From the NCBI RefSeq assembly GCF_008087665.1, contig NZ_CP042912.1, forward strand, positions 5,208,001-5,272,000: a stretch of 64,000 nucleotides of DNA. The letters run 5' to 3'. Positions 43,298-53,620 of this stretch are shown here, piece after piece (within the stretch, counting starts at the first letter, position 1; every line of letters starts with the position of its first letter). The stretch comes from Mariniblastus fucicola. GTDB taxonomy: Bacteria > Planctomycetota > Planctomycetia > Pirellulales > Pirellulaceae. The translations under genes and the position numbers were made by a program. The notes under the pieces were generated by a model. The model was given only the letters and a program-made list of their open reading frames with translations, was not told the origin of the DNA and did not search any database.

Positions 43298-43641
43298 GTA
43301 GGGTAGGTGCCGGAGGCAGCCGTGTGAATGTTAAGTTGCAACTCGAAAGGACGACATTGCATGACGGCCATTGACATAGTCCGGACCGCCCCAAGTCCAG
43401 AATTGTATGCCAAAGCCGCCGTATTGTCTTTGGCCGGACCGGCAATATTCCAGGCGGAACCTTTCCAACATCCGCCTTTTTCCATGATTCATAACCGTCC
43501 AGATGAGGACCGGGCGCTGGAAACTTTGCAATGCCTGCCCGGCGCTCACGTTAACCTTGCGCGGCGAAGCCAGAGACTTATACCGGTACGCTGTCTACGA
43601 ATCCTGAGGCTTCCGAATCTGGCGCAGCAAAAAGATGTCGC
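43298..43641. other. Intergenic region upstream of the hybrid kinase
   Basis: A 344-base stretch between the kinase start and the end of the acyltransferase gene, both on the minus strand. No gene, RNA or known repeat was found; it should contain the kinase promoter. Confidence 0.5.
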
Positions 43642-44955
43642 TCAGGCGCTTGGTAGCAGCCGCCGAGTCGTATCGAAGAAGGCATCCACAAAACGCTCGG
43701 CATCGGCCTGCGCAATGGATCGTGGGTCGTATTGCATGCTGAAGCGCACTTGGCCTGAATACTCATAGACAACGATAGCGATCGGCATCCCTCGGTGCAT
43801 CGTCGGAACAACCTCGACCTCGGTCACCGCGACACCGTCCACATTTTGGCAGTCAAAGAACTCGAATCCGCGGTCAAGGCGGCCGAGATTCGAAAACAGG
43901 GTGGTTGCGGTTACGTTTTGTGGCGACCCGAACCGCGCTATTCCTCCGGGCAACCGGCGAAAGAGCCCCAGCACTCGCCAAAAGTTCAAACTCAACCGCC
44001 AGCGTTGCACGACTCGAACTTCCTGATCAACGCTATGCAGCAGCGTTGCTGGATTGGCAACCTCGTCTCGCGACCGATCAAAGCTTATCACCGTGCAATG
44101 ATTGCAGGCCGACAATCGATTGCTTGACGAGTTGCGTTCGTTAAAAGGAATTGCCAGGCGAAGATGACTGCCTTTCGCTTCCATCCTGTGCCGGGTCTGA
44201 TATTCGTCGATGGCAACGTAGAGGTTTCGGGCTAACAAAGAATTCGTCGAAACGCGATTGTCGCGAGCGCACTTTCGCAAGTCCGCGCTGGTCTGCCGGT
44301 CGAAACAACGCGTGATGACTTTGGCCGGGACCGGGTCAAGGCCCGCGGAGTCGATGGGCTTACCAAGCAGAGGGATCACTTTGCGGCCCAGCACCTGAAC
44401 CGTTGCCCGGACCGACTTCCATTGCCCTGGCAACAGTTTCACTGCCTGCAATACGGAAACTGAAGGACGGCATCTTCGCAAAAGCTGATTCTGGTCGTAG
44501 TCGCCGGCAGGTTCTTTCCCACAATAGATTCGCCACCAGTCCTGAAACAGCTGCAGGAACCCGAGCCCGTCGAATGCAACATGATGGACGTGAAAAAGCA
44601 TCGTCGAAGATGAATCCGGCCTCGAGTAGCAGTGGACTCGCAGAGGCCTTTCTTTTTCCGGATCAAACCAGGGCTGCGGATAGCCGGCCTCTTCAAACTC
44701 ATTTTCGAACCATTGAATTTCGATTCGTCGCGGACAATGAACCCATCGTGATTTGCCATTCGAGCCGACTTCGATGCGCGAGCTGGCCAGCACGTGATGC
44801 TCGCAGACTTTGTCGATCGACTGCTGAGCCTTCGCACGGTCCAGGTGACTGTTGAGCTGGAACTTTACGAAGAAGGACGACGGCGCGTCAGGGTGATCGC
44901 GATAGAGGAATAGTTCTTCAAAAGCAGACAGTGGAAACGATTGCTGGTCACTCAT
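43642..44955 (-). CDS. Condensation-domain-like acyltransferase (HHxxxDG family)
   Basis: A 437-residue stand-alone protein of the condensation/wax-ester-synthase/PapA superfamily. The active-site motif is HHVAFDG within FHVHHVAFDGLGFLQLFQDW near residue 135; later TTLFSNLGRLDRG matches the conserved region near the solvent channel, and the N-terminal SAFEELFLYRD is typical. It would join an acyl or peptidyl donor to an alcohol or amine. The start at ATG 44955 overlaps the stop of the FAD oxidoreductase (ATGA), so the two are coupled. No carrier protein is visible nearby, so a CoA donor is possible. Confidence 0.82.
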   Translation of the reverse strand: MSDQQSFPLSAFEELFLYRDHPDAPSSFFVKFQLNSHLDRAKAQQSIDKVCEHHVLASSRIEVGSNGKSRWVHCPRRIEIQWFENEFEEAGYPQPWFDPEKERPLRVHCYSRPDSSSTMLFHVHHVAFDGLGFLQLFQDWWRIYCGKEPAGDYDQNQLLRRCRPSVSVLQAVKLLPGQWKSVRATVQVLGRKVIPLLGKPIDSAGLDPVPAKVITRCFDRQTSADLRKCARDNRVSTNSLLARNLYVAIDEYQTRHRMEAKGSHLRLAIPFNERNSSSNRLSACNHCTVISFDRSRDEVANPATLLHSVDQEVRVVQRWRLSLNFWRVLGLFRRLPGGIARFGSPQNVTATTLFSNLGRLDRGFEFFDCQNVDGVAVTEVEVVPTMHRGMPIAIVVYEYSGQVRFSMQYDPRSIAQADAERFVDAFFDTTRRLLPSA

Positions 44956-46235
44956 TCTTCTGCCCCAAATCGCCATCGCAACAAGCGAACGTAGGCATCC
45001 ACTCCGGATTTCAATATTGCTCCGCCAGGGATCCAGTTCGGTTTCTTCAGCGACTGAATCAGCGCAAGCAATTCGGAACGATGCCCCATCGCCAGCTCCG
45101 CCAACAATCGTCCGGATGTAGTTCCGTGTGCGATTCCGTGTCCGTTGTAGCCAGTTGCAAAATACACATTGTCCGACGACTGACCGAACAGGCTGCCGCC
45201 GTTGGCGGTGATGCTGATTGGGCCACTCCACGTGTTGGCGACTTGCATTTTGCTCACATCTGCCACCCCGGAAAATCGTGACTGCAGCGTTCGCAACTGG
45301 AAACTGGCGACCCGCTTGAGTTCGGCTTTGGGATCTGCGGACCGCGTCCCGAACTCGGCAGTATTGCGAATGAACAATCGATTTCCCACACGGCGAATTG
45401 AACTTCCGACTCTTTCTGACGAAGTGATCCCCCACGCAGGATTTTCCTGACCACTTGTTGGAAACTCGACCTCGCTAACAAACGTCCGCATCGGAAACAC
45501 ACGATGCTTGCCGATGCCAAACTGATTCGCAAACGCATTCACAGACAGAATCATTTGACCCGATTCGATCACGATCCCGCCGTCAACGATCGCGTTTCCG
45601 TTTGGCAGAACAGCAGTCACCGCGGAGTTCGTCATCAGCGTCACGTTGGGCGGCAAAGTCTCGATCAGGCCTCGGAGCAGTTTCGCCGGGTTCACCATCA
45701 CCGATTCCGTTTGTCGAATCGCGGCGTGATAGGTGGCCATGGAAGTGTGCTCGCGAACCTGTTCTCCAGATAGTCGCACGATTGGCGAACCCAATGCTTC
45801 GAGCGACCGGGCTATCCTGTTGAGCGACTTCATCCCGGGTGCGGCTCGGGCTCCGATCAATCGCCCAGCATTATTCCAGTCGCAATCGATCCTGTGATGC
45901 TCAACAAGCTCACGCAGCTGCCGAATCCCGTCGCTCCCCAGACGGTAGAGTTTTTCGTTTTCCGGTAGCCGCGGGTGATAGAAATGGCCAATCGGCACAA
46001 CGAATCCGGACGAGCGACTGGAGCTTCCATCGAGGACTTCGCCAGCGTCAACGATCAACACACGATCGTCAGGTTTCGCGATCGCGATTCGCCGCGCAGC
46101 TGCGACTCCCGTGAATCCTGCTCCAACGATCAGCCAGTCGACCGACTGGTCCTGCTCGACTTTCGAAAACGTCGGCAACGTCCCGACACCGTCAAGCCAA
46201 CTGTTGTGTTCGAGTGTTGGTTCGGAACAGGGCAT
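44952..46235 (-). CDS. FAD-dependent oxidoreductase (DAO/PuuB family)
   Basis: A 427-residue flavoenzyme of the D-amino-acid-oxidase/gamma-glutamylputrescine oxidase type. The dinucleotide fold is VDWLIVGAGFTGVAAARRIA, followed by SSRSSGFVVPIGHFYHP, and the C-terminal FAD segment is DNVYFATGYNGHGIAHGTTSGRLLA. The family oxidises amines or amino acids. ATG 46235 avoids overlap with the preceding gene and fits the family's length; the frame also permits ATG 46313 and a TTG at 46355. Middle gene of a three-gene operon. Confidence 0.85.
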   Translation of the reverse strand: MPCSEPTLEHNSWLDGVGTLPTFSKVEQDQSVDWLIVGAGFTGVAAARRIAIAKPDDRVLIVDAGEVLDGSSSRSSGFVVPIGHFYHPRLPENEKLYRLGSDGIRQLRELVEHHRIDCDWNNAGRLIGARAAPGMKSLNRIARSLEALGSPIVRLSGEQVREHTSMATYHAAIRQTESVMVNPAKLLRGLIETLPPNVTLMTNSAVTAVLPNGNAIVDGGIVIESGQMILSVNAFANQFGIGKHRVFPMRTFVSEVEFPTSGQENPAWGITSSERVGSSIRRVGNRLFIRNTAEFGTRSADPKAELKRVASFQLRTLQSRFSGVADVSKMQVANTWSGPISITANGGSLFGQSSDNVYFATGYNGHGIAHGTTSGRLLAELAMGHRSELLALIQSLKKPNWIPGGAILKSGVDAYVRLLRWRFGAEE

Positions 46236-46260
46236 TGCTCGCACGCAGGTTTTTGCGATC

Positions 46261-46956
46261 CTAGAAACTGCTGGCTGCGGATTGGCTTGAGTGATTGGCT
46301 GGTCCGACGACATTCCCGTTTCTGCGACCAGAAGACTTGGCGGCTTTTCGCTCAAGCAACGTCAAAAACACTTTTACAGGTTCGATATTGATCAGCGCGA
46401 TCGTTTCTTCGGAAGAATACTTCATTCCGGGCAAGGTCAGGGTTGCGCCGGAATAGAGCTTGGTGGGCTTGAGCCAAAACGCAAGCGACTTCATACGCGT
46501 GTTGCTGTTGTCGAACGTGAACAGAAAGCTGTTCTTTTTCGATTTGACCAGATGGCCGATCAGCAACCGCCAGAACAATATTGAGAGGAAAGGCGACTTC
46601 ATTTTCGGCGCCAACCAGAGCCCGTTGATTTCAGCCACATCGCCGCGTTCGTTGAGTGACTGATGAGCCCCACGATGCTGATCGGGAATTCCTGCGATCG
46701 ATCGAAACGGCCCGCTTCCAACAAGCATGACTCCGCCGCAAAGCTGGTCGTCCTCATCAAGCACGGCCAGCACGTCAGCGCGATCGACGTAGTGGGTCGG
46801 GAACGCGATATCAAGCTGCTCCTCGGTACGCTTGAGATAGGAAGTACGCGAACTGCCTTCGAGGACAACCAGTCGATGGCTATTGCACGATCGATGTGGA
46901 TGTCCGGAGCGACGTTTCGATCGTTCGCTTGACGAAGTGCTCATGTTGATTCCCAT
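46261..46956 (-). CDS. GNAT-like acyltransferase (weak assignment)
   Basis: A 231-residue protein. The central region DRADVLAVLDEDDQLCGGVMLVGSGPF, then VAEINGLWLAPKMKSPFLSILFWRLLIGH and FTFDNSNTRMKSLAFWLKP, has the layout of an N-acetyltransferase fold (sheet, then acetyl-CoA loop position, then helix), but the R/QxxGxG/A signature is not evident. N- and C-termini are basic and Ser-rich, likely disordered. Starts: ATG 46956 or 46944; TTG 46983 is open but less likely. First gene of an operon with the FAD enzyme and the condensation-like enzyme. Confidence 0.6.
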   Translation of the reverse strand: MGINMSTSSSERSKRRSGHPHRSCNSHRLVVLEGSSRTSYLKRTEEQLDIAFPTHYVDRADVLAVLDEDDQLCGGVMLVGSGPFRSIAGIPDQHRGAHQSLNERGDVAEINGLWLAPKMKSPFLSILFWRLLIGHLVKSKKNSFLFTFDNSNTRMKSLAFWLKPTKLYSGATLTLPGMKYSSEETIALINIEPVKVFLTLLERKAAKSSGRRNGNVVGPANHSSQSAASSF

Positions 46957-47477
46957 CGCTTGAGTCAGTCTTGCACGGTTCAACGCCAGTTGGACCCATG
47001 ACTGAGATCGAGAGAATCCGCCTAAATGTCAACCAATTCCCGTGTCGCGACGCAAAAAACAGCTCATTGTGCCACCCGGCATCCCAAGCCAGCCAACCGG
47101 TTGTGAAGAAGAACGGGTCAGGAAAGATAATCGGACCAGCAACACGCTGCCGCAAATCCGAGCACCGTCTTGAGCCCAGATCGTGGCTTGGCCTGAAGTC
47201 GAATTGAACCTGGCGATTACAGATCGCAGCACGCGCCAACTGCCTCAAACCGGGCGCAACGGTGACTCGCTCGCAGAGCGATCGTGCCGCGAACTCTTGG
47301 CCACCATTGCATGTTTTTGGTTGTTTCACTGCTCGAGCGCCGCCTCTCGCTTGCAACATCGTGTACGCTTCGAAACGATGAATCTGATTTTGTTTGCACT
47401 CAGATTTTTCGGAAGCAGCCCGCAATCAACGGACTGCTGCACCTGTGCCGACCACATTCTCCACTATCGAGCTCCAC
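46957..47477. other. Long divergent intergenic region
   Basis: A 521-base gap between the divergent acyltransferase operon and sulfatase gene. Several open frames cross it but none has a ribosome site or family signature. No repeat of the three families is seen. It should contain both promoters. Confidence 0.5.
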
Positions 47478-49313
47478 ATGCCCAAATTTGCATTTTTCGT
47501 TTTACTCGTTTTAGTGAGCGACCTCGTATCCGGTGCGACGCAGGTGTTGGCAGAACAGCCCAACGTACTGTGGATCGTTACCGATGACCAACGCTACGAT
47601 TCGGTTCAGGAGTTCAATCGCATTCTGCACGATCGCGACCACAGCGCTCTCGGCCATGTCGAATCGCCGAACGTTGATCGACTGGCGAAGATGGGCACAA
47701 CGTTTATCAACACCTACTGCCAGGCCCCGGGGTGCGCTCCGTCTCGCGCGTCGATGCACTACGGACGCTATCCGTTTCGCAGCGGCGTCTACGAATTCGA
47801 GTATCACAACAATACTGTGGAACACTGCCGCCCAACGTTGCCCGAGGAGATGGCGGCGATCGGATATCAGACGGTACAGATCGGAAAACTAGGCGTGCGA
47901 ATCAAGACGCTCAACCGGAATGGCAAACCTGTCAAGCATCCGATTTACCAAACAGAGATCAGTTCCAAATTCCTGGCGAAGCAGGGCCTTTCGGATCGTG
48001 GCAAGGACTGGTTTTTTGAGCTTGATGGTGAGAAGCTCGAAACGCCGCTGAAGTCCGTCGAATATTTCATTACGCCCGATGGAGAATTCGAGATGACCAG
48101 TCCACAGATCGAAGTGTTTGAAAAGTACAAAGGTCAAAGTAAGCGAATCGATGAGAAATACGATCTGCTGAGACACTACAACAAGAAAAAACCAGGCCTG
48201 CCTGGAGCTGGCATCGCGATCACCGGAGTCAGTTCGCGGAAGGCCGGCAAGACCCGCGACGGATATTACGCCTCTGTGTTCGGTGACTTCCTCGAATCCG
48301 CTGACCAACCGCTGCAGATCGGCAGCGAATCCTTTACCGGCGTCGACACCTCCAAACCGCTTTTCTGCCACATCGGTTTTGACTTTCCTCACACGCCAGT
48401 CAATCCTCCGAAAAGCTTTCGTGATCGCTTTCAACAATTCGACTACAAGATCCCCGAGTTCGACGAAGCGGAACTAAAGACAATGGCCAGGCAGATGAAA
48501 AAGCAGGTCACCAGCGGATACAGCGATCATCTGACCGATGAAGAGAAACAAAAGATGACGCAGGATTATTACGCGTTTTGCGCTTACGGAGATTCACTGG
48601 TCGGCCAGTCGGTTGACTCATTCGTACAGTACAGTGAAAAACACAACCAGCCATGGATGGTCGTTTACGTATGCGGCGATCACGGTTGGAAGCTGAACGA
48701 ACACGGATCGATCTCGAAGTTTTCGCCCTGGGACGTTGACTGCCACAACCCGATCATTGTCGTGTCTTCGGACAAGCAAATTTTTCCATCCGGAAAGGTC
48801 GTCACGGACTTTACGGAGTTCGTTGACATCGCGCCGACAATTTTGGCCGCAGGCGGGGCAGAACTGGACAACGAAAAGTTCCAACATCTCGACGGGCAAA
48901 ACCTTGCCAAAGTCGTTTCGGGCGAGGCTCCAGTTCGCGACTACGTGATTGGCGAATGTCATGCCGTGACCGGACCGCGGGCCTATATTCGAACGAAAGA
49001 CTACGTGTTCTCCTGCCAAACCCGACCGGATAAACGTCGCGGCAGGAATCTGCAGTGGGCGATGGAAGCCAAATACGAAGAGATTGATCCTGCACTTTAT
49101 CAAACCGGCACCGATCCTGGCGAAGTCAATAATCTCGCGTTCAACGAGGATCACAAACAGACCGCGCTGGTTTTGAAAGACAAGTTGCTTTCGATTGTGC
49201 TGGGCGATGATCGTGTGGAAGTGGACTGGGGAAGCAAGGGTGGCGGAACTGAGATCTTTCGCAGCAACAATTCGCCAGACGCAGACGACAAGAAACTGGA
49301 CCTCTCGAATTAA
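47478..49313 (+). CDS. Secreted sulfatase (type I, formylglycine)
   Basis: A 611-residue sulfatase with signal peptide (MPKFAFFVLLVLVSDLVSGA). Metal-binding start is NVLWIVTDDQRYDS; the modification motif is CAPSR with Cys86, which would become formylglycine; YGRYPFRSG follows as usual. Later HIGFDFPHTPVNPP and VYVCGDHGWKLNEHG give the remaining metal and sulfate contacts. It removes sulfate from a carbohydrate outside the cytoplasm. ATG 47478 is chosen because it begins the signal peptide; the frame opens earlier at 47394. First of four genes that look like a sulfated-galactan degradation set. Confidence 0.92.
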   Translation: MPKFAFFVLLVLVSDLVSGATQVLAEQPNVLWIVTDDQRYDSVQEFNRILHDRDHSALGHVESPNVDRLAKMGTTFINTYCQAPGCAPSRASMHYGRYPFRSGVYEFEYHNNTVEHCRPTLPEEMAAIGYQTVQIGKLGVRIKTLNRNGKPVKHPIYQTEISSKFLAKQGLSDRGKDWFFELDGEKLETPLKSVEYFITPDGEFEMTSPQIEVFEKYKGQSKRIDEKYDLLRHYNKKKPGLPGAGIAITGVSSRKAGKTRDGYYASVFGDFLESADQPLQIGSESFTGVDTSKPLFCHIGFDFPHTPVNPPKSFRDRFQQFDYKIPEFDEAELKTMARQMKKQVTSGYSDHLTDEEKQKMTQDYYAFCAYGDSLVGQSVDSFVQYSEKHNQPWMVVYVCGDHGWKLNEHGSISKFSPWDVDCHNPIIVVSSDKQIFPSGKVVTDFTEFVDIAPTILAAGGAELDNEKFQHLDGQNLAKVVSGEAPVRDYVIGECHAVTGPRAYIRTKDYVFSCQTRPDKRRGRNLQWAMEAKYEEIDPALYQTGTDPGEVNNLAFNEDHKQTALVLKDKLLSIVLGDDRVEVDWGSKGGGTEIFRSNNSPDADDKKLDLSN

Positions 49314-49575
49314 TCAGGAAGGCCGAAGCTGACCGGTATCGAGAGATCTGTTCAAGCCGGTTCGCTGTTTGTTCGTGGCTTTTCTCAAGCGTGCCGCAGA
49401 CGTTTCGTTGCACACGAACCGCAGGGAACGCTATCGATGACGATCGCCAAAAGGACAATCCAGATTTTCTCGACAATTCGCGAATCTGAAATCGTGTTCA
49501 GTTCGATTCGAAGCTCAGCCGCATTGGCTCAGCTACAATTTTGGTAAGCCAACCACCACCTACCAAAACGAAACC

Positions 49576-51102
49576 ATGAATCGACTGATCGCAGTTCTGC
49601 TTGTCCTTGCATTTCTGGGCAATGTTACTTTCGCGGATGAACTCTCGCAGAAACCTAACATCGTGCTCGTCCTGGCGGATGATTTGGGGTTGGGCGACGT
49701 GAGCTTTCACACGCGTCACGTTCAAAAGAAAGAGCCCCTCTTCGAGACACCAACTCTCGACGACCTGGCGGCGAAAAGTTTGTGGTTTACTGACGGTCAT
49801 TCGGCAACAGCGCTTTGTGCGCCCACTCGATACGCGGTCATGAGCGGCAACAACAACTATCGCTCCTATCAACCGTGGGGCGTCTGGAGCACTTTTGCGA
49901 AAACGGCTTTCGTGAAAGGCCATGCAACGCTCGGCACCGTCGTACGTGATGCCGGCTATCGCACCGGCTTTGTTGGCAAATGGCATCTCGGCGGTGACTT
50001 CAACGTCCCGGGATCGGATCAAGTCTTCCGCGGCAAAAAGAACGGTGACCTTCGCGGCAAAGTCGACATGACGAAAATGATCGGCGGCGGCCCAAAGTTC
50101 TGCGGCTTTGACTATGACTTCACGACGCCCTGTGGCATCCAGGGGCCACACTATTTGGTCTACGAGAATCAGGTTTGGGCGCCGATCAACAATGTTTCGA
50201 AAATCATTTTCATGAACAAGGATACCGCCAAAAACCCTGGCGACCTGGCGTCCAAGGGCGAGGGCATGGGGGATTCTCAGTGGGACACCCGTCAGCTTGG
50301 AAAGATTCTGTCTGCGAAAGCGGTCGACTTCATCGAGGAGAGTGCCGCACAGGAAGAGCCGTTCTTTCTGTACTACTGTTCGCCGATGGTTCACCGGCCT
50401 CACGTTCCACCCAAAGAGTTCGACGGCAAACCAATCAAAGGTCAGACTCCGAGCAGCCACCTCGACATGGTGTTGGACTTTGACATGCAAATGAAGCGGA
50501 TCGTTGATGCACTCAAGGCGACAGGCGAGTTCGAAAATACGCTGTTCGTTTTGACTTCGGACAACGGTGGCTTGCAAGACGGGCCTGCACGGAAAGTCGG
50601 CTATCAGGTTGGCGGCGGCTTCAATGGCAGCAAAAACAGTCCGCTCGAAGGAGGGCATCGCATTCCCTGTTTCGCGATGTGGCCTGGCAAAATCGAGCCT
50701 GGAATTTGCGATGAACTGGTCGTCAACCAGGACATGATCGCGACCTTTGCCGCACTGGTTGGAACTGAAATCCCGGAAGGGCAGGCTCAGGATTCCAACA
50801 ACCTGCTTCCGCTACTGACAGGAGACGGCAAATTCAGGCCACGTTCCAGTTGGATCAATCAAGCGGGCTCCAAAAATGAGGTCATGATCCGAAAAATGCC
50901 GTGGAAGCTGATTATCCAGAGCAACAACAAGCGTTCCAGGTTTGAACCGATTGCTCTCTACAACCTGCAGAGCGACCCTGGCGAAAAACAGAATCAACTG
51001 AAGGTCGACGCGCACCAGAACGTGGTTGCAACGCTGTTGGCCGAGTATCTCGAAACCGTCAACTCGGGCCAACCAACGGCTCCATCAAGAATGAACGACT
51101 AA
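49576..51102 (+). CDS. Secreted sulfatase (arylsulfatase A-like)
   Basis: A 508-residue sulfatase with signal peptide ([20 protein letters not shown]). Metal site [14 protein letters not shown]; modification motif CAPTR with Cys81, the Thr variant of Cx[14 protein letters not shown] and [13 protein letters not shown] complete the active site. The Thr variant is still a substrate for the formylglycine-generating enzyme in other sulfatases. It lies 262 bases after the first sulfatase and 117 bases before the GH86-like gene, same strand. Confidence 0.92.
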   Translation: MNRLIAVLLVLAFLGNVTFADELSQKPNIVLVLADDLGLGDVSFHTRHVQKKEPLFETPTLDDLAAKSLWFTDGHSATALCAPTRYAVMSGNNNYRSYQPWGVWSTFAKTAFVKGHATLGTVVRDAGYRTGFVGKWHLGGDFNVPGSDQVFRGKKNGDLRGKVDMTKMIGGGPKFCGFDYDFTTPCGIQGPHYLVYENQVWAPINNVSKIIFMNKDTAKNPGDLASKGEGMGDSQWDTRQLGKILSAKAVDFIEESAAQEEPFFLYYCSPMVHRPHVPPKEFDGKPIKGQTPSSHLDMVLDFDMQMKRIVDALKATGEFENTLFVLTSDNGGLQDGPARKVGYQVGGGFNGSKNSPLEGGHRIPCFAMWPGKIEPGICDELVVNQDMIATFAALVGTEIPEGQAQDSNNLLPLLTGDGKFRPRSSWINQAGSKNEVMIRKMPWKLIIQSNNKRSRFEPIALYNLQSDPGEKQNQLKVDAHQNVVATLLAEYLETVNSGQPTAPSRMND

Positions 51103-51219
51103 AAAGTCAACTCGATCGCGAACCTGCCCTGTGCCTCCGACGGCTTCAAGAAAGACTCACTGTGACTTTCAGGCAAATTGAACAATCCAATATTCACGCA
51201 GCGAAACCAGGCGAAATCC

Positions 51220-53580
51220 ATGACCTACCGAAACCAGATCAGCCAACTGTTGCTTCTCCTGTTTGCCACGTTTACTTTCCCGAATGGAATGTGGGCTCAG
51301 GAACTAAGTGCCGAAGGGCAACAGGCCAAAGCGACTCACGACTATCTGTTTGAGACTTTCGCCAAAGATCGCAAAACGATCTATCAGGGCAACGGAAACA
51401 ATCGAGCGCTGAAGCAGGTTTTGATTTTTGAAGAGTCAAAGCAAGTTACCGATGGTTTCGAGCTCGTGCTGCCTGACGGCGCCGAGCGGATCGCCGGGCT
51501 CTTTCGTCATTTCGGGTTTAAAGGCGACAACCTCGACCGAATCAAGGAAGTTCACGTCTACCCGTTTTCACCCGACAAAATGCCGCCTCGCAGCGTGCAG
51601 GTGAAAGACTTCTATCGAGTTCAGATGCCGTCGATTCCGCTTGCTGACAAGCCATTCGGTCAAATGAAGATCGTGTTCTTTATGAAGGACAAAGAAGAAA
51701 CCTGTCGCATCGACAACCTGGCCTTCATCGCGCAGAAAGCCATCCCGCCAACCTTTGACACGATCCCCTATCGCGATCTCGGGTCCGAGTTTCCACGCGA
51801 ACGTGTTGAAATTCTGATCGACACAGAACATGAGCTTTCCATCGACGGTTCGACCGCGCTTCAGCGAGACCGCTGGTTTCGAATGCACGAAACGCCGGGT
51901 GTCGTCGATCAGTCATTCGAAAAATGGGCCAAGGAACGAAACTTTCTTCCGGGCCGCGGCGCGTTCAAGTTCAAGCCTGGAATTACGCGTGCGTGGGGAA
52001 ACTGGAAACCACTCACCGAACGGGCTGACAAACCGGGCGCCGCTGATCTTTCGTTCTTTGATCAGTACGATGCCGGAAAGCGACTTCGCAGCACGATCGA
52101 TCATTTCAAGACAAAACCGTTTGCTCTGTGCTTCAACGACTGGCCGGACTTCATGTCGGTCCCGCTCGTTGGACGCGGTACGCCGAAACCGGAATACTTT
52201 GACGACGCAGCCGAACTGGCGGCCGCCTATGTAGAAGCTCAAATCAGGGACGCCGGCTACACCGCTGCGTGGTGGGAAGTAAAAAACGAGAGCAGCGTTC
52301 AATCAGAATGGGCTCATCACTGGAAAGAGGCTCAGGGAATCGACGGCTGGGGCTTGCTGGCTGACTTCCACAACCGAGTCGCCGACGCGGTTCACGCCAA
52401 AGCACCCAATGTGAACGTTGGCGGGCCTTCTTCGGCCTACATGCAGGTGCAGGTGAAGGACTTTAGCATCTACAAGAGCCAGGCTCGTTTCATTGAAGAG
52501 ACGCGAGGGCACATTGATTTCTTCTCGCATCACTTTTACGAAAATGCCCTGATGCTGGGCGCTCACGAGCGGCGAGGAATGGGCTATTCGAATTATTTGC
52601 TGGGGCGATACGAAGCGATCCTCGACATGCTGCGGGCTCACATGCACAAAGCCGACAACGTGCTGCCGATCCTGATCACAGAAACCGGCTCGTTGCAAAA
52701 TGGCCGCAAACCGTCTGACAACTGGCTGCGATTGCTGGCGTGGAATGCCTATCTCACCAAGTCCATGCAGCGTCCGGATCAGATCGATCTGTACGTGCCG
52801 TTTGTGTTTCTGCATATGTCGTGGAACCCGATGAGCGGCGACGCAGCGTTCACTCCAAAAGACGGAAAACGCTCGGGAAAAATCGGCGATTTTGAAAAGA
52901 CAACCATCGCCAACTATTTCGAACTGTGGCGTGATTTTGATGGGCACCGACTGCCTGTTGAGTTCAATCGGGACTGGTTGGACGTGATTGCGGTTCACGA
53001 CAAAGATCGCATTTCACTGGCAGTAACCAACATGGGAGGACGACAGATCGCTGTGGACCTTTCGAAAGTTACGGCTCAAATTGACGCCACTTCGGCGACT
53101 CAAATACGACTGAACTATCACAAAGGAAAAGTCGTCTTTGAGCCGGAACACGCAGTCGATGCTTCGGCTGTCCCGGTCGACGTCAATGAAACGACTGTGA
53201 TCCGGCTAATGCCGAAGGAGCCGCTTGCTCCCGGGAAAAGTCTGTCGCTCGAGCGGCACTACGCAGCAGAAACTGCCGTCAAATCAGCCGGAGGAGCACA
53301 GGTTTTCAACATCAAGATTGATGAACCTGAGGAGATCGTCTCAGCAAAGCTGATCATTGGAGTCCACCGTCGCGGCGGACTCAAAGAGCCGCTAACAGTG
53401 ACTTGCAACGGCCAGTCTGTTAAAGTCGACAGCGGTGACGCGGATGAGTTCACGGAGTTCTTCGCTCCATTGGATGCAGCGCTCCCTGCTTCGGTTCTGG
53501 CCAAAGAAAACGAGATCTCGATCACGGCGCAGGACGACACAACGCTTACTTCCGTCCAACTGGAAGTGCTGCGAAAGTAG
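51220..53580 (+). CDS. GH86-like beta-agarase/porphyranase
   Basis: A 786-residue secreted glycoside hydrolase with signal peptide (ISQLLLLLFATFTFPNGMWAQ). The TIM-barrel region shows WWEVKNESS with acid/base Glu357, ARFIEETRGHIDFFSHHFYE, and the nucleophile Glu488 in ILITETGSL, the clan GH-A arrangement expected for GH86. GH86 enzymes cut agarose or porphyran, the latter sulfated; two sulfatase genes upstream fit that. C-terminal beta domains cover about 590-786. ATG 51220 begins the signal peptide; the frame is open from 51178. Confidence 0.8.
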   Translation: MTYRNQISQLLLLLFATFTFPNGMWAQELSAEGQQAKATHDYLFETFAKDRKTIYQGNGNNRALKQVLIFEESKQVTDGFELVLPDGAERIAGLFRHFGFKGDNLDRIKEVHVYPFSPDKMPPRSVQVKDFYRVQMPSIPLADKPFGQMKIVFFMKDKEETCRIDNLAFIAQKAIPPTFDTIPYRDLGSEFPRERVEILIDTEHELSIDGSTALQRDRWFRMHETPGVVDQSFEKWAKERNFLPGRGAFKFKPGITRAWGNWKPLTERADKPGAADLSFFDQYDAGKRLRSTIDHFKTKPFALCFNDWPDFMSVPLVGRGTPKPEYFDDAAELAAAYVEAQIRDAGYTAAWWEVKNESSVQSEWAHHWKEAQGIDGWGLLADFHNRVADAVHAKAPNVNVGGPSSAYMQVQVKDFSIYKSQARFIEETRGHIDFFSHHFYENALMLGAHERRGMGYSNYLLGRYEAILDMLRAHMHKADNVLPILITETGSLQNGRKPSDNWLRLLAWNAYLTKSMQRPDQIDLYVPFVFLHMSWNPMSGDAAFTPKDGKRSGKIGDFEKTTIANYFELWRDFDGHRLPVEFNRDWLDVIAVHDKDRISLAVTNMGGRQIAVDLSKVTAQIDATSATQIRLNYHKGKVVFEPEHAVDASAVPVDVNETTVIRLMPKEPLAPGKSLSLERHYAAETAVKSAGGAQVFNIKIDEPEEIVSAKLIIGVHRRGGLKEPLTVTCNGQSVKVDSGDADEFTEFFAPLDAALPASVLAKENEISITAQDDTTLTSVQLEVLRK

Positions 53581-53620
53581 CGGTTTATTTACAACAATCT
53601 GGCTTTAGACAAGGAAACCA

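Noticed and set aside
43642-45435. Longer version of the condensation-like protein (597 residues)
   Set aside because: The first 160 residues are the antisense-like frame of the FAD oxidoreductase gene; family similarity starts at MSDQQSF (44955).
46880-47425. Minus-strand frame of 181 codons in the long intergenic region
   Set aside because: Composition is unlike a protein (many Arg/Ser/Cys, no hydrophobic core pattern) and it overlaps the start of the acyltransferase gene.
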